Below are positions 1 to 7,939 of a stretch of DNA of 64,000 bases, piece after piece (within the stretch, counting starts at the first letter, position 1; every line of letters starts with the position of its first letter). The DNA is from Halomontanus rarus (GTDB lineage: Archaea; Halobacteriota; Halobacteria; Halobacteriales; Natrialbaceae). Position numbers and translations under genes: made by a program. The stretch spans positions 124,001 through 188,000 of the forward strand of contig NZ_CP071598.1 of assembly GCF_017357405.1 (NCBI RefSeq). The letters are read 5' to 3'. The notes under the pieces are model-generated. The model was not told where the DNA came from, searched no databases, and saw only the letters and a program-made list of their open reading frames with translations.

Positions 1-627
1 CTGTACGATCGGTTGCTCGACTCGATGGTCGCGACGTGGGGGATCAGCCTGATCATGATCCAGGGCGTTCGCATTCTCTGGGGCAACTCCCTCGACGGTG
101 TCGGGACGCCGTTCGGAAGCGTCAGCTACGGACCGTACTCCTACTCCACGTACCGCCTGGTGCTCGCCGGGATCGCGGTTGGGGTCCTGATCGGCCTCTA
201 CGTCCTGTTCGCGCGAACCGACTTCGGTATGCGGGCTCGAGCGACGATCCAGGACAAAGAGACCGCTCGCAGCATGGGCGTCGACACGGATCGAATGTAC
301 CTGTCGACGTTCGCCATCGGCTCCGCGCTCGCGGGGCTGACGGGTGCGCTGTACGCACCGACGCGATCGGTCGGGCCGGAGTTCGGACAGGAGTACGTCG
401 TCGAGGCGTTCGTCACGGTCGTCGTCGGCGGCGCGTCGGTGATCGTCGGAACCTCGATGGCCGGCGGCTTGCTCGCGCTCGTCAAGTCGGGCGCCACCAA
501 TCAGTGGGGACAGTTCATCGGCCTGGCCGCGATGCTCGTCACCGCGATCGTCGCGATTCGCCTGATGCCCGACGGGATCACCGGACTGCTCGAGGACTGG
601 CGGCGTGCACGGAGGGAGTCCGAATGA
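1..627 (+). CDS. urtB: UrtB-type ABC transporter permease, 5'-truncated by window edge
   Basis: This is an inner-membrane permease of the branched-chain amino acid/urea (HAAT) ABC family. The reading frame is open from base 1, so the N-terminus lies outside the window and 208 residues are visible. Several hydrophobic segments are seen. A cytoplasmic loop carries the FGMRARATIQDKETARSMGV block, the EAA-like coupling region of LivH/UrtB proteins, followed by GSALAGLTGALYAP. The urea rather than amino-acid assignment rests on the downstream ATPases, which look like UrtD and UrtE. The stop overlaps the next start (ATGA), so the genes are co-translated. The cognate binding protein UrtA is not in the window and may lie upstream. 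Confidence 0.8.
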   Translation: MYDRLLDSMVATWGISLIMIQGVRILWGNSLDGVGTPFGSVSYGPYSYSTYRLVLAGIAVGVLIGLYVLFARTDFGMRARATIQDKETARSMGVDTDRMYLSTFAIGSALAGLTGALYAPTRSVGPEFGQEYVVEAFVTVVVGGASVIVGTSMAGGLLALVKSGATNQWGQFIGLAAMLVTAIVAIRLMPDGITGLLEDWRRARRESE

Positions 628-1760
628 GCGCCGACTCCGCACTCGAGACGATCACGGCTCGCGTTCGCAGCCCCTTCGAGGGGCCGAACACGACGGGGAA
701 CTCCAACGCCTTCTGGACCGCGTTCGTCCTCGCCGTCGTCGGGTTGTTCCTCGTGCCGGCGGTCTCGCCGGGTCACGTGAGCGACCTCACGCTGTTCATG
801 TCCTACGCGTTTCTCGCCCTGAGCCTCTGTTTCATCTGGGGCTACTGCGGGATACTGAGTTTCGGGCAGGTCGCGTTCTTCGGCGTCGCCGGCTACACGT
901 TCGGGATCGTCGGGATCAACGTGGGTGCCGAGACCGGCGCCCTGCTCGGCGTCGTCGCCGCGTTGTTCGTCGCGACGCTCTTCGCCGCCGCACTGGGATA
1001 CTTCATGTTCTACGGCGGCGTCCGCGACGTCTACGTGACGATCATGACGCTGGTCGTCGCGCTCGTCTTGAACACGTTCATGGGCCAGACGGCCGGTTCC
1101 GAGTGGGCCATCGGTGACGCCCGGCTCGGCGGGTTCAACGGGATGGTCGGTGCCCCGAACCGGGCGATCGGCACCGGGAGCGTCGCGATCGACATGACCG
1201 GCGACGGGCTGTACTACGTCGTGCTGGCGCTGCTGATCGCGACCTACCTCGGCCTGCGCGCGCTGGTCAACAGCCGCTTCGGCTACGCGATGGTCGCCAC
1301 GCGCGAGGACGAAGACCGGACGGCGATGTTCGGCTACAACACGAAATTCATCAAGCTCGCAGTGTTCACGTTCGGCGGAACGCTCGCCGGGCTGAGCGGC
1401 GTGCTCTTCATGTTCTGGAGCCCCGGCGGCTACATCAACCCGGACGTGTTCGGCATCACCGCCGCCGCGATGCCGGTCATCTGGGCCAGCATCGGCGGCC
1501 GCACGTCCCTCCTCGGGACGACCACGGCCGCCGTCGCCCTCCAGTACCTCGACCAGCGGCTCGCGGCCTCGGGCAGCGAGTACGCGCTCGTCGTCATCGG
1601 CGCACTGTTGCTGTTCGTCATTCTGGTGATGCCCGCCGGCGTCGCCCCCTACGCCGAACGAGCCGTCGACTGGATTCGAGACGGCGTCTCGGCGAAGCTA
1701 CGCGGCGATCCCGAGAGCGAGAACGAGAACGCACCGTCCAACTCGGAGGTGACCAAGTAA
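624..1760 (+). CDS. urtC: UrtC-type ABC transporter permease
   Basis: This is the second integral membrane subunit of the urea/branched-chain amide importer (LivM/UrtC class), 378 residues. It has about eight to ten hydrophobic helices. The GYCGILSFGQVAFFGVAGY block in the first third is the hallmark of LivM/UrtC proteins, and the cytoplasmic loop with FGYAMVATREDEDRTAMFGYN is the ATPase-coupling EAA loop. The ATG at 624 gives a 4-nt overlap with the upstream permease. The stop overlaps the next ATG by one base. The C-terminus is a short acidic tail. It is expected to pair with UrtB and to be powered by UrtD and UrtE. Confidence 0.82.
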   Translation: MSADSALETITARVRSPFEGPNTTGNSNAFWTAFVLAVVGLFLVPAVSPGHVSDLTLFMSYAFLALSLCFIWGYCGILSFGQVAFFGVAGYTFGIVGINVGAETGALLGVVAALFVATLFAAALGYFMFYGGVRDVYVTIMTLVVALVLNTFMGQTAGSEWAIGDARLGGFNGMVGAPNRAIGTGSVAIDMTGDGLYYVVLALLIATYLGLRALVNSRFGYAMVATREDEDRTAMFGYNTKFIKLAVFTFGGTLAGLSGVLFMFWSPGGYINPDVFGITAAAMPVIWASIGGRTSLLGTTTAAVALQYLDQRLAASGSEYALVVIGALLLFVILVMPAGVAPYAERAVDWIRDGVSAKLRGDPESENENAPSNSEVTK

Positions 1761-2578
1761 TGTCGGTACACGATTCGACGATCAAGACGACTGCAGCGGT
1801 CGACGAAACGGGCGCAGGGACGAACCGCATCTTGCAGACGCGCGGGCTCGTCAAACGATTCGGCGGGCTCACCGCCATCGACGACGTCGACTTCGCCGTC
1901 GAGGAAGGCGAGATGCGCTGTCTGATCGGCCCGAACGGGGCCGGCAAGAGCACGTTCCTCAAACTGATCACCGGCCGACACGCACCCTCGGACGGGTCGG
2001 TCTACTACGACGGAGCCGATATCACCGATCTGGACTCCTACGAACGCGTCGACCAGGGTATCAGCATCAAATTCCAGGTACCGAGTATCTACCCGGAACT
2101 GACGGTCCGACAGAACCTCCGGGTCCCGCTTCAGCGCGTCGCCTCCCGGTCGGAGTACGACGAACGAACCGAAGCGACGCTCGAGCAGTTCGACCTGCTC
2201 GAGGAGATCGACACCGTCGCAGCGAACCTCTCGCACGGCCAGCAACAGCGCCTCGAGATCGGAATGGCGATGACCCTCGAGCCCGACCTGATGCTCCTCG
2301 ACGAACCGGTCGCCGGCCTGTCGATCGAGGAGACCGAGGAAATCGCGGAGTTGCTGGTCGAACTCAACGACGAGGGCGTCGCGTTCGTCGTCATCGAGCA
2401 CGACATCGACTTCGTGGCGTCGATCGCCGACCGGGTCACGGTATTACATCAGGGCGAAATCTTCACCGAGGGCTCGATCGAGGACGTTCGTGCGGACCCC
2501 GAGGTCAAGCGGATTTATCTGGGGGAGAGCGGGGAAGCAGATGCAGAAGAGAGAGCGGGACCGGAGGCGGATCACTGA
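1760..2578 (+). CDS. urtD: UrtD-type ABC transporter ATP-binding protein
   Basis: This is a cytoplasmic ABC ATPase of 272 residues. Walker A is GPNGAGKST (about residue 60), the signature is LSHGQQQRLEIGMAM, and Walker B is LMLLDEPVAGLS. The Q-loop segment ISIKFQVPSIYPELTVRQNL resembles UrtD, where a 'KFQ-P' pattern is typical, more than LivG. The first 25 residues are a poorly conserved Thr/Ala-rich extension. The gene starts inside the stop of urtC and ends overlapping urtE. This spacing indicates one polycistronic unit encoding a heteromeric urea-type importer. Substrate identity is inferred from subunit type only. Confidence 0.8.
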   Translation: MSVHDSTIKTTAAVDETGAGTNRILQTRGLVKRFGGLTAIDDVDFAVEEGEMRCLIGPNGAGKSTFLKLITGRHAPSDGSVYYDGADITDLDSYERVDQGISIKFQVPSIYPELTVRQNLRVPLQRVASRSEYDERTEATLEQFDLLEEIDTVAANLSHGQQQRLEIGMAMTLEPDLMLLDEPVAGLSIEETEEIAELLVELNDEGVAFVVIEHDIDFVASIADRVTVLHQGEIFTEGSIEDVRADPEVKRIYLGESGEADAEERAGPEADH

Positions 2579-3405
2579 TGTCGATGCTCGCCGTCGACGG
2601 CCTCGCCGTTTCCTACGGGAACACCCCGGTCCTGCGAGGGATCGACGTCGCCGTCGAGGAGGGGGAGATCGTCGGCATCGTCGGCAAGAACGGCGTCGGC
2701 AAGACGACGCTGATCAAGGCGGTCATGGGGCTGCTCGAGGCCGACGCGGGGACGGTCCGATTCCGGGGAGAGACCGTCACCAACCCCGACCGATATCGGT
2801 TCGAGGGGACCCCGATCGGCCCGCTCGCCGCGTCCGTTCGGCAGAGCGGTCTCGCCGAGACGTCCGCAGGCGGCGTCGTCGACAAACTGGTCGGCCCCGC
2901 ACCGGACGTCCCGGCAAACGGCCGCGCCACCCGCGGTATCGGGTACATCCCGCAGGGCCGGGACGTCTTCCCCGACCTCTCCGTCGAGGAGAACCTCCGG
3001 ATGGGGGAGACGATCAACGCGGCCGACGACGACCCGCTGTACGACGTCGTCTACGACTACTTCCCGATCCTCGAGGAGCGAGCCACCCAGGACGCCGGGA
3101 CGCTGAGCGGCGGCCAACAGCAGATGCTCGCGATCGGACGCGCGCTCGTCGGTAACCCCGACCTCCTCTTGCTTGACGAACCCTCCGAGGGGATCCAGCC
3201 GTCGATCGTCCAGCAGATCACCGCAGACCTCACCCGGATCAACGACGAGCTGGGGATCACGATCCTCTTCGTCGAACAGAACCTGCAGGTGATCCAGAAC
3301 CTCGCGACCCGGTGTTACGCCATCGACAAGGGGACGATCGTCGACGAACTCGGCCCCGTCGACCTCTCCTCTCGAGAGACGCTCGCCGAGTATCTCGCAG
3401 TCTGA
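2578..3405 (+). CDS. urtE: UrtE-type ABC transporter ATP-binding protein
   Basis: This is the second ABC ATPase of the urea-type importer, 275 residues. Walker A is GKNGVGKTT, the signature is LSGGQQQMLAIGRAL, and Walker B is LLLLDEPSEGIQPSI. The phrases IGYIPQGRDVFPDLSVEENL and EGIQPSI are characteristic of UrtE and distinguish it from LivF. An insertion of roughly 35 residues between Walker A and the Q-loop (around residues 80-115, rich in Ala, Gly and Thr) makes it longer than usual bacterial UrtE. It is the last gene of the operon and is followed by a short spacer with a 9-bp tandem repeat, then a convergent gene. Confidence 0.8.
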   Translation: MSMLAVDGLAVSYGNTPVLRGIDVAVEEGEIVGIVGKNGVGKTTLIKAVMGLLEADAGTVRFRGETVTNPDRYRFEGTPIGPLAASVRQSGLAETSAGGVVDKLVGPAPDVPANGRATRGIGYIPQGRDVFPDLSVEENLRMGETINAADDDPLYDVVYDYFPILEERATQDAGTLSGGQQQMLAIGRALVGNPDLLLLDEPSEGIQPSIVQQITADLTRINDELGITILFVEQNLQVIQNLATRCYAIDKGTIVDELGPVDLSSRETLAEYLAV

Positions 3406-3456
3406 TCCGTCGTCGATTCGCACCCTGTTCGTTCGCTCGATTTCGACTGTTCAATC

Positions 3457-3501
3457 TCGAGACTGTCGAGACTGTCGAGAGGGTCAAGAGTATCGAGAGC
3501 G
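3457..3501. repeat. Five degenerate 9-bp tandem repeats between convergent genes
   Basis: Five consecutive 9-mers are seen: TCGAGACTG at 3457 and 3466, TCGAGAGGG at 3475, TCAAGAGTA at 3484 and TCGAGAGCG at 3493. They lie between the stop of urtE and the stop of the convergent multicopper oxidase gene. The role is unknown; a recombination-prone or termination-associated spacer is possible. Confidence 0.6.
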
Positions 3502-3566
3502 TCGGTCACCGGAGACGACGCGGACCGACGCGACCCACGATTCCGACTTCGGACTCCGGCCTTCGC

Positions 3567-4715
3567 TCACCCCTCGTAGCCAGCGTGCTCCATCAGGTTC
3601 GCGAAGATATCGCTGTCCATGACGTCCCTGTAGACGATCCCGGTGACCATCCCGCCGGGGTAGAACGTTCCGTTCATCGCGTGGTTGACCTTGTGACAGT
3701 GCAGCAGGTAGATGCCCGGATCGGCGTCCGCCTCGAACTCGAGGGTGTGGCGCTGGGCGGGCGCGACGTTGGTCACGTCCTGGTGGTACCGTGCGGCCTC
3801 GGGGATTCGGCCGCCGTCTCGCTCGATGACGCGGAACCGGTGGTTGTGCGTGTGTATCGGGTGGGACATGTAGCCCGCGTTGACGAGGTGAAGCCGGACG
3901 GTGTCCCCGGCGTCGACGATGATCGGCGAGCCGTCCTCGGGGTGGAGCGTTCGCGGGAGGCTCTTACCGTTGACGGTGAACACGTCGGGGTGGCGATCGC
4001 GCGGGTTGTAGTCGACGCCCTCTCCCGCCATCTGTCGGTTCACGCGCGAATCCCAGTCTTTGAGGCTGAGGAAGTACTCCCTGTCGGCGGGCTCGTACCC
4101 CTTCGGATCTACGCGGAAGATCCCGTACATTCCCATGTCGATGTGACGGTGGGTCTGGTAGTGACAGTGATACAGGTGCGTTCCCGGAACGTTCGCGGGG
4201 ATGGTGTACGTGTGCTCCTCGCCGGGATCGACCCTGATTCCCGTCGTCGTGGCGACGCCGTCGTTCTCCCACGTTTTCTGCGCGCCGTGGAAGTGGAGCG
4301 TGTGCGGATGCTGGTTGTCCGTATTGTCGAGCGTCACCTCGATGTCGTTCCCCTCGGTCGTCCGCAGGATCGGACCCGGAACGCTCGGCTCGCGGTCGTC
4401 GGCCTGGAACGCCCAGACTCTGGGCAGTTCGACCGGGCCGCCCATCGACTCGAGCGGGTGGACGGCGTGGCGGGCCGGCTGCGTCCGAATCGTCACGCTG
4501 CCACCCTGTTCGTCGACCCGCACGACCTCGGGCGCGCTCGTCGTGGGGAGGTCCGATGGCGGGGATTCCGTCTCCGTCTGCCCCGACTGGGACTGCGCTC
4601 CGAGTCTCGCCGGGGCCGTACAGCCGGCCACCGCCGCCGTTCCGAGTCCGCCAGTGGCTGCGATGAATTCGCGTCGCGATAACCCCGTCCCGGGTGCGCC
4701 GATGCGATCACTCAT
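3567..4715 (-). CDS. Tat-exported two-domain multicopper oxidase (lipoprotein)
   Basis: This is a predicted cell-surface copper oxidase of 382 residues. The N-terminus has a Tat motif (SRREFIAA, 13-20) and a lipobox ending at Cys32. Two cupredoxin domains follow. Copper ligands are visible as HTLHFHG (138-144), HCHYQTH (183-189) with Met194, HPIHTHNH (285-292) and HCHKVNH (339-345). The HCHxxxH plus nearby Met in domain 1 looks like a type 1 site there, with the trinuclear site shared between domains, as in two-domain laccases. NirK nitrite reductase is an alternative two-domain family, but its usual motifs are not seen. The physiological substrate is unknown; metal or phenol oxidation is possible. 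Confidence 0.82.
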   Translation of the reverse strand: MSDRIGAPGTGLSRREFIAATGGLGTAAVAGCTAPARLGAQSQSGQTETESPPSDLPTTSAPEVVRVDEQGGSVTIRTQPARHAVHPLESMGGPVELPRVWAFQADDREPSVPGPILRTTEGNDIEVTLDNTDNQHPHTLHFHGAQKTWENDGVATTTGIRVDPGEEHTYTIPANVPGTHLYHCHYQTHRHIDMGMYGIFRVDPKGYEPADREYFLSLKDWDSRVNRQMAGEGVDYNPRDRHPDVFTVNGKSLPRTLHPEDGSPIIVDAGDTVRLHLVNAGYMSHPIHTHNHRFRVIERDGGRIPEAARYHQDVTNVAPAQRHTLEFEADADPGIYLLHCHKVNHAMNGTFYPGGMVTGIVYRDVMDSDIFANLMEHAGYEG

Positions 4716-5127
4716 GGATACGAGTGGACGTATAAACTCCCCGTGTATAGTGGGCTAAACCGATTCCTACGGCGTGGGAAGGCGACCGAACGTGTTCGCC
4801 GGGAGGCTTACCGTTTCGGACTCGATCCGGCCTGCGGCCCACGTTCACTCGCGTCGATCTCCCGCCGCTTGCGGTCGACAGACCGTCGGGCCGTCGATCT
4901 CGAGTCGACCGTCGAACCCCGCGTCACTCGAGGCCGGTCAGCTTCGGGCGATCTCTCCCGTCTCTCGCCGGCCCGTTCGGGAGCCAGTACCGTTATTACC
5001 GATCGAACGGTACCGTTTGCCATGGGTCGTCGTCTCGGTTCCTCGCTCGCGTCCCCCTCGGTCGCCGATGCGTACGGTGTTCGCGTCGGGAGACGTCCAG
5101 CCACCCGCTACGCGCCACCGGACTACG
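4716..5127. other. Intergenic region between divergent genes, contains an inverted repeat
   Basis: I see no gene in these 412 bases. The start-proximal part holds the minus-strand promoter of the multicopper oxidase (a TATA-like TTTATAC reading leftward near 4730). The right half contains the inverted repeat at 4987-5013. ORFs here are Arg/Ser-rich and do not look haloarchaeal. Confidence 0.5.
4987..5013. promoter_or_regulatory. Inverted repeat with perfect 8-bp arms
   Basis: GTACCGTT at 4987-4994 is matched by AACGGTAC at 5006-5013, with an 11-nt spacer. It lies about 115 nt upstream of the lipoprotein gene. It could be a transcription-factor operator; no regulator is adjacent. Confidence 0.45.
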
Positions 5128-5907
5128 ATGCGTGACCTCGTCGCACTCGTCCTCGTCGCGCTGGTCGTGACGACCGCAGGGTGCAGTGGCCTCGAGTCGT
5201 CCGACGACCGGGAACCCTACGGCGTCGACGAGGTGATCGACACCGATTCCGAGTTGCTTTCCGGACTCACGACCGACGGCGTCACAGACCGGGTGGCGCT
5301 TCGAAACGCGCACGTCGACGTCCTCGAGGACGGCTCCTACCGACGGACACAGCGAACCACGCACCGAGGAGCGACCGGCGAGGTCGAGTCCGTCTCGGTA
5401 CGCAACTGGTCGGTCACCGGCGAAACGGCGTTGATCGTCGACGAGATCGATTCGTCACCGTTCGATTCGAACGAGAGCCCCGTCGTCTCCCGGCAGATCT
5501 GGGTCGACGGCATTCGGACGGCGTACGCTCGCGTGGTCGACGAATCGGGGACCGTCACCTATCGCCCGGCACCCTCCTACGTTTCGCCCGACCCGAGTCC
5601 GCCGGTCTCGTTGCTCAGCCTCTACGACGCCGTCGATACCGTCACCGTCGAGCGTGAGAACGGCACCGAGTACTACCGACTCGAGGGAGCGGGACCGCTC
5701 CCGTCCGACGACAACGTGTCGTTCGAACTGCTGCTCACCGAAACCGGGTACGTCGACGCCTACGACATCGAGGTCGTGCGAACGGTTCGCGGTGACCACC
5801 TCCGAACCGAGTACGTCGGCGGCTTCGAACCAGCAGACGACGTCTCGCTCGCGGAACCCGACTGGGTCGAGGAGGCGAAAGCGGAGTTTCGGTCCGAACG
5901 GGAGTAA
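5128..5907 (+). CDS. Haloarchaeal secreted lipoprotein of unknown function
   Basis: This is a predicted surface lipoprotein of 259 residues. The ATG at 5128 gives a short hydrophobic signal (MRDLVALVLVALVVTTAGC) ending in a lipobox with the Cys near residue 19. Longer upstream in-frame starts give an Arg-rich, non-haloarchaeal extension and were rejected. The mature part is acidic, with alternating polar/hydrophobic stretches suggesting beta structure. It includes a repeated theme of a residue-wise 'thermometer' (VRNWSVTGETALIVDEID, RQIWVDGIRTAYARVVDESG) seen in haloarchaeal lipoproteins that I recall as DUF7537. No catalytic motif is seen. It stands alone between divergent and co-directional genes, so context gives no function. 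Confidence 0.75.
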   Translation: MRDLVALVLVALVVTTAGCSGLESSDDREPYGVDEVIDTDSELLSGLTTDGVTDRVALRNAHVDVLEDGSYRRTQRTTHRGATGEVESVSVRNWSVTGETALIVDEIDSSPFDSNESPVVSRQIWVDGIRTAYARVVDESGTVTYRPAPSYVSPDPSPPVSLLSLYDAVDTVTVERENGTEYYRLEGAGPLPSDDNVSFELLLTETGYVDAYDIEVVRTVRGDHLRTEYVGGFEPADDVSLAEPDWVEEAKAEFRSERE

Positions 5908-6116
5908 CGTCGTCTTGCTCGTCCCCCTGGTTTTTCTCGTCCCCTTCATCTCCCTCACCCCCCTCGACTCGACGCTCACGGATCTCGAGACATCGGTTCT
6001 CGAGTCCGGAACGATCGCGGAGCCGGACAGCGGTTCGGCCCCGAAACACGGGTTTGTCGACGGATCGACCCGGGAGCCGCCCATCTGATCGGCTCGCACG
6101 TCGTGCGTTCGCTTCC

Positions 6117-6180
6117 CGACGGCCGAGAACGGCCCGTACGACTATGACCGTCGGCCGGGAACGGACCGTACGACTATGAC
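6117..6180 (+). repeat. 32-bp tandem duplication covering a start codon
   Basis: Bases 6117-6148 and 6149-6180 are two adjacent 32-bp copies with 29 identical positions. Both end in GTACGACTATGAC, so the ATG region of the downstream membrane protein exists twice in tandem. The second copy carries the genuine start at 6176. The period is not a multiple of three, so the first ATG is out of frame. Confidence 0.85.
6144..6179 (+). CDS. Possible 11-codon leader ORF overlapping the next start
   Basis: The first ATG of the tandem duplication opens an ORF of 11 residues (MTVGRERTVRL) whose TGA overlaps the ATG at 6176 as ATGA. If the transcript begins upstream of 6144, ribosomes finishing this peptide would be placed on the membrane protein start. 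It may equally be an untranslated by-product of the duplication. No ribosome binding site is evident. Confidence 0.25.
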   Translation: MTVGRERTVRL

Positions 6181-7366
6181 GTCGGCGATCGTCACCCGGT
6201 GGTCTCGCGCGTTCGTCGCGACGGGTGTCGCCTTCTTCGTCTGCTGGCAGCTCGCGATCGTCGCCGGGGTCGGACGGTCGGCGACGGTCGTTCTCGGGCT
6301 GTACGGCTTCGTCTTCAGCGTGGTCTTCGGCAAGGCCTACGCGCTGCTTCCGTCCTACTTCGAGCGAGAACTGGCCGTCGCGCACGCGCCGATGGTTCAC
6401 TTGCCGCTGGCCGCCGCCGGCGTCGTCGGGCTGTTCGTTTCGGCGACGGGGATCGGTCCGGGGGCCCGGTCGTTCCCGTGGCAACTCCTCGGCGCACTCT
6501 GCTGGTTCGGCGGCTGTCTCGTCTTCGTCGGGACGCTCGGCTGGACCGTCCGCGACAACCTCACCGGCCGCGAGACCGGAACCGGTTCGGTCAACGAGCA
6601 CCGACGACGGGTCGACCGCGCGTCCAACGCGTTCGTTCCCGTGGTGCTCGCGTACCTGTTGGCCGGCGGCGTCCTGCCGGTCCTCGAGGGCCTCGGCGTC
6701 GACGGACCGGTCCCGGGCGGGCCACCGACGACGCACCTGCTGGCGGCGGGAACCGCCGCGCTCCTCGTGTTCGTGATCGGATTCCGGCTGCTCCCTCGGT
6801 TCACGGTAACGACGCCCCGCCTCGTTCTCGTCGCGCTCGTCCTTCCCGCGGGAGCGATCGCACCGGCGTTGCTCGCGGTCGACTTCCTCGGCGGGACGCT
6901 GTTCCGACTCGGGGCCGTCCTCCAGGCGCTCGCGGTCACCGGCTTCGCCGTCGCCGTCGGCGACATGTATCGCCGGACCGACCGTGATCGCGTCGGGTTC
7001 CACGGCGTTCTCGCCGGCGCCCTCTGCGGGATCGCTGCGGTCGGCCTCGGGCTCTTCGTCGCGCTCGTCGGCGTCGAGACGGGGATCCTCGAGGCACACG
7101 TCAGACTCGCGGTCGGCGGCTTTCTGGGGCTGACGATCGTGGGCGTCTCCTACCAGTTCTATCCGCCGGCGATCGGCTCGACGCCCGGCGTCGACGACCG
7201 GACGGCGCTCGTCTCGATCGCGCTCCTCGCCGTCGGCATCGGTCTGGAAGCTCTCGGATACCTCGCCGCGATAGAGGGGGTGACGACGGTCGGCCAGTTC
7301 GTCGTCCTCGTCGGCGCGCTGTGCTACGCGTTCGTGATCGGGGCGATATTCCTCGAACAGCGGTGA
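6176..7366 (+). CDS. Polytopic membrane protein, NnrS/heme-copper oxidase-like haloarchaeal family
   Basis: This is an integral membrane protein of 396 residues with about eleven or twelve hydrophobic helices and few charges between them. Recurrent features include 'GKAYALLPSYFERELAVAHAPMVHLPLAAAG' after helix 2, FRLLPRFTVTTPR in the middle, and VGVSYQFYPPAIGSTPG late in the protein. These His- and Pro-containing loops recall haloarchaeal proteins distantly related to NnrS or cytochrome oxidase subunit I, but canonical heme ligands cannot be assigned with confidence. Start 6176 follows a duplicated start region. A minus-strand fragment just beyond its 3' end looks like the N-terminus of a related protein. 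Confidence 0.7.
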   Translation: MTSAIVTRWSRAFVATGVAFFVCWQLAIVAGVGRSATVVLGLYGFVFSVVFGKAYALLPSYFERELAVAHAPMVHLPLAAAGVVGLFVSATGIGPGARSFPWQLLGALCWFGGCLVFVGTLGWTVRDNLTGRETGTGSVNEHRRRVDRASNAFVPVVLAYLLAGGVLPVLEGLGVDGPVPGGPPTTHLLAAGTAALLVFVIGFRLLPRFTVTTPRLVLVALVLPAGAIAPALLAVDFLGGTLFRLGAVLQALAVTGFAVAVGDMYRRTDRDRVGFHGVLAGALCGIAAVGLGLFVALVGVETGILEAHVRLAVGGFLGLTIVGVSYQFYPPAIGSTPGVDDRTALVSIALLAVGIGLEALGYLAAIEGVTTVGQFVVLVGALCYAFVIGAIFLEQR

Positions 7367-7399
7367 GCGACGAGCGAAGGCGGTTTCAGCGCAATTGGA

Positions 7400-7480
7400 G
7401 GGAGAGCCGACCTCACCCATCGCGACGGCGGCGACGAGGAACGCCAACGCCACGACGAAGTGTCGAAGCGGGATCGCCAT
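7400..7480 (-). pseudogene. Possible 5' remnant of a second membrane-oxidase-like gene
   Basis: From an ATG at 7480 the minus strand reads MAIPLRHFVVALAFLVAAVAMG, a classic first transmembrane segment. The PLRHFVVALAFL start is one I associate with haloarchaeal heme-copper-oxidase-like membrane proteins. After about 25 codons the frame loses hydrophobicity and becomes antisense to the neighbouring gene. I infer a truncated N-terminal remnant produced by deletion or rearrangement. A chance ORF cannot be excluded. Confidence 0.35.
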
Positions 7481-7612
7481 CGCGGGCTGCTCATCCGTTT
7501 GCAGCCCGCCGGGGAGCGTGTACATCGGGTCACTTCGAGACCGAGAATCGTCGCAGCGGCTCCGAACGAATTCGGCCTCGAGTTCACGTCCGTCGACACC
7601 CAACACTCGAGT

Positions 7613-7909
7613 ATGACTGCAGATACGTCGGACGTCGAACCGGTGACCCGGCGCGTTCACGAGGCCTCGTGGTCCGCGAACCTCGAGCAGCCCCAGCACG
7701 CCGACGACCGGGAGCTGGTGATCGCGGAGGCGCTCGAGGCGGTCGAGGCGACCGCGGACGGCTATCACGTGAACCTCGTCACGCACGCCGATCACGGCCA
7801 CCCCGAAACGTACCTCTACGGCGAACTCGACGAGCGGTTCGACCACGAGTACGAGCACGTCGATCAGTGTGGCTGCGGTGGCCACGTAGTCCGCGTGCAC
7901 GTCGAATAG
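7613..7909 (+). CDS. CGCGG-motif protein, candidate radical-SAM-modified RiPP precursor
   Basis: This is a 98-residue acidic, His-rich protein ending in DQCGCGGHVVRVHVE, with the CGCGG motif at residues 86-90 and no other cysteines. Haloarchaeal proteins with this C-terminal motif are annotated as the CGCGG family of putative radical-SAM-modified ribosomal peptides. In that model the Cys-Gly core is modified and the N-terminal part acts as leader or carrier. ATG 7613 is chosen because upstream sequence is Arg-rich and unlike a leader. No radical SAM (CxxxCxxC) gene was recognised in the window, so the maturase must be encoded elsewhere. The alternative is a small metal-binding protein using the two Cys and many His. 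Confidence 0.75.
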   Translation: MTADTSDVEPVTRRVHEASWSANLEQPQHADDRELVIAEALEAVEATADGYHVNLVTHADHGHPETYLYGELDERFDHEYEHVDQCGCGGHVVRVHVE

Positions 7910-7939
7910 CGGACGTGGTGGGGCGGTCGGCGAGAACGA

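Noticed and set aside
36..605. Plus-strand ORF extending urtC upstream by nearly 200 codons
   Set aside because: The extension is out of frame with urtB and Arg-rich; the ATG at 624 with its 4-nt overlap is the natural start.
3312..4682. 456-codon plus-strand ORF over the multicopper oxidase
   Set aside because: It is antisense to a gene with clear copper motifs, and its Val/Arg/Gly-rich composition is typical of a shadow frame.
5735..7900. A 721-codon minus-strand ORF
   Set aside because: It is antisense to the lipoprotein, membrane protein and CGCGG genes and is extremely Arg/Glu/Asp-rich in the pattern produced by reading GC-rich genes backwards. Only the short PLRHFVVALAFL segment looks real.
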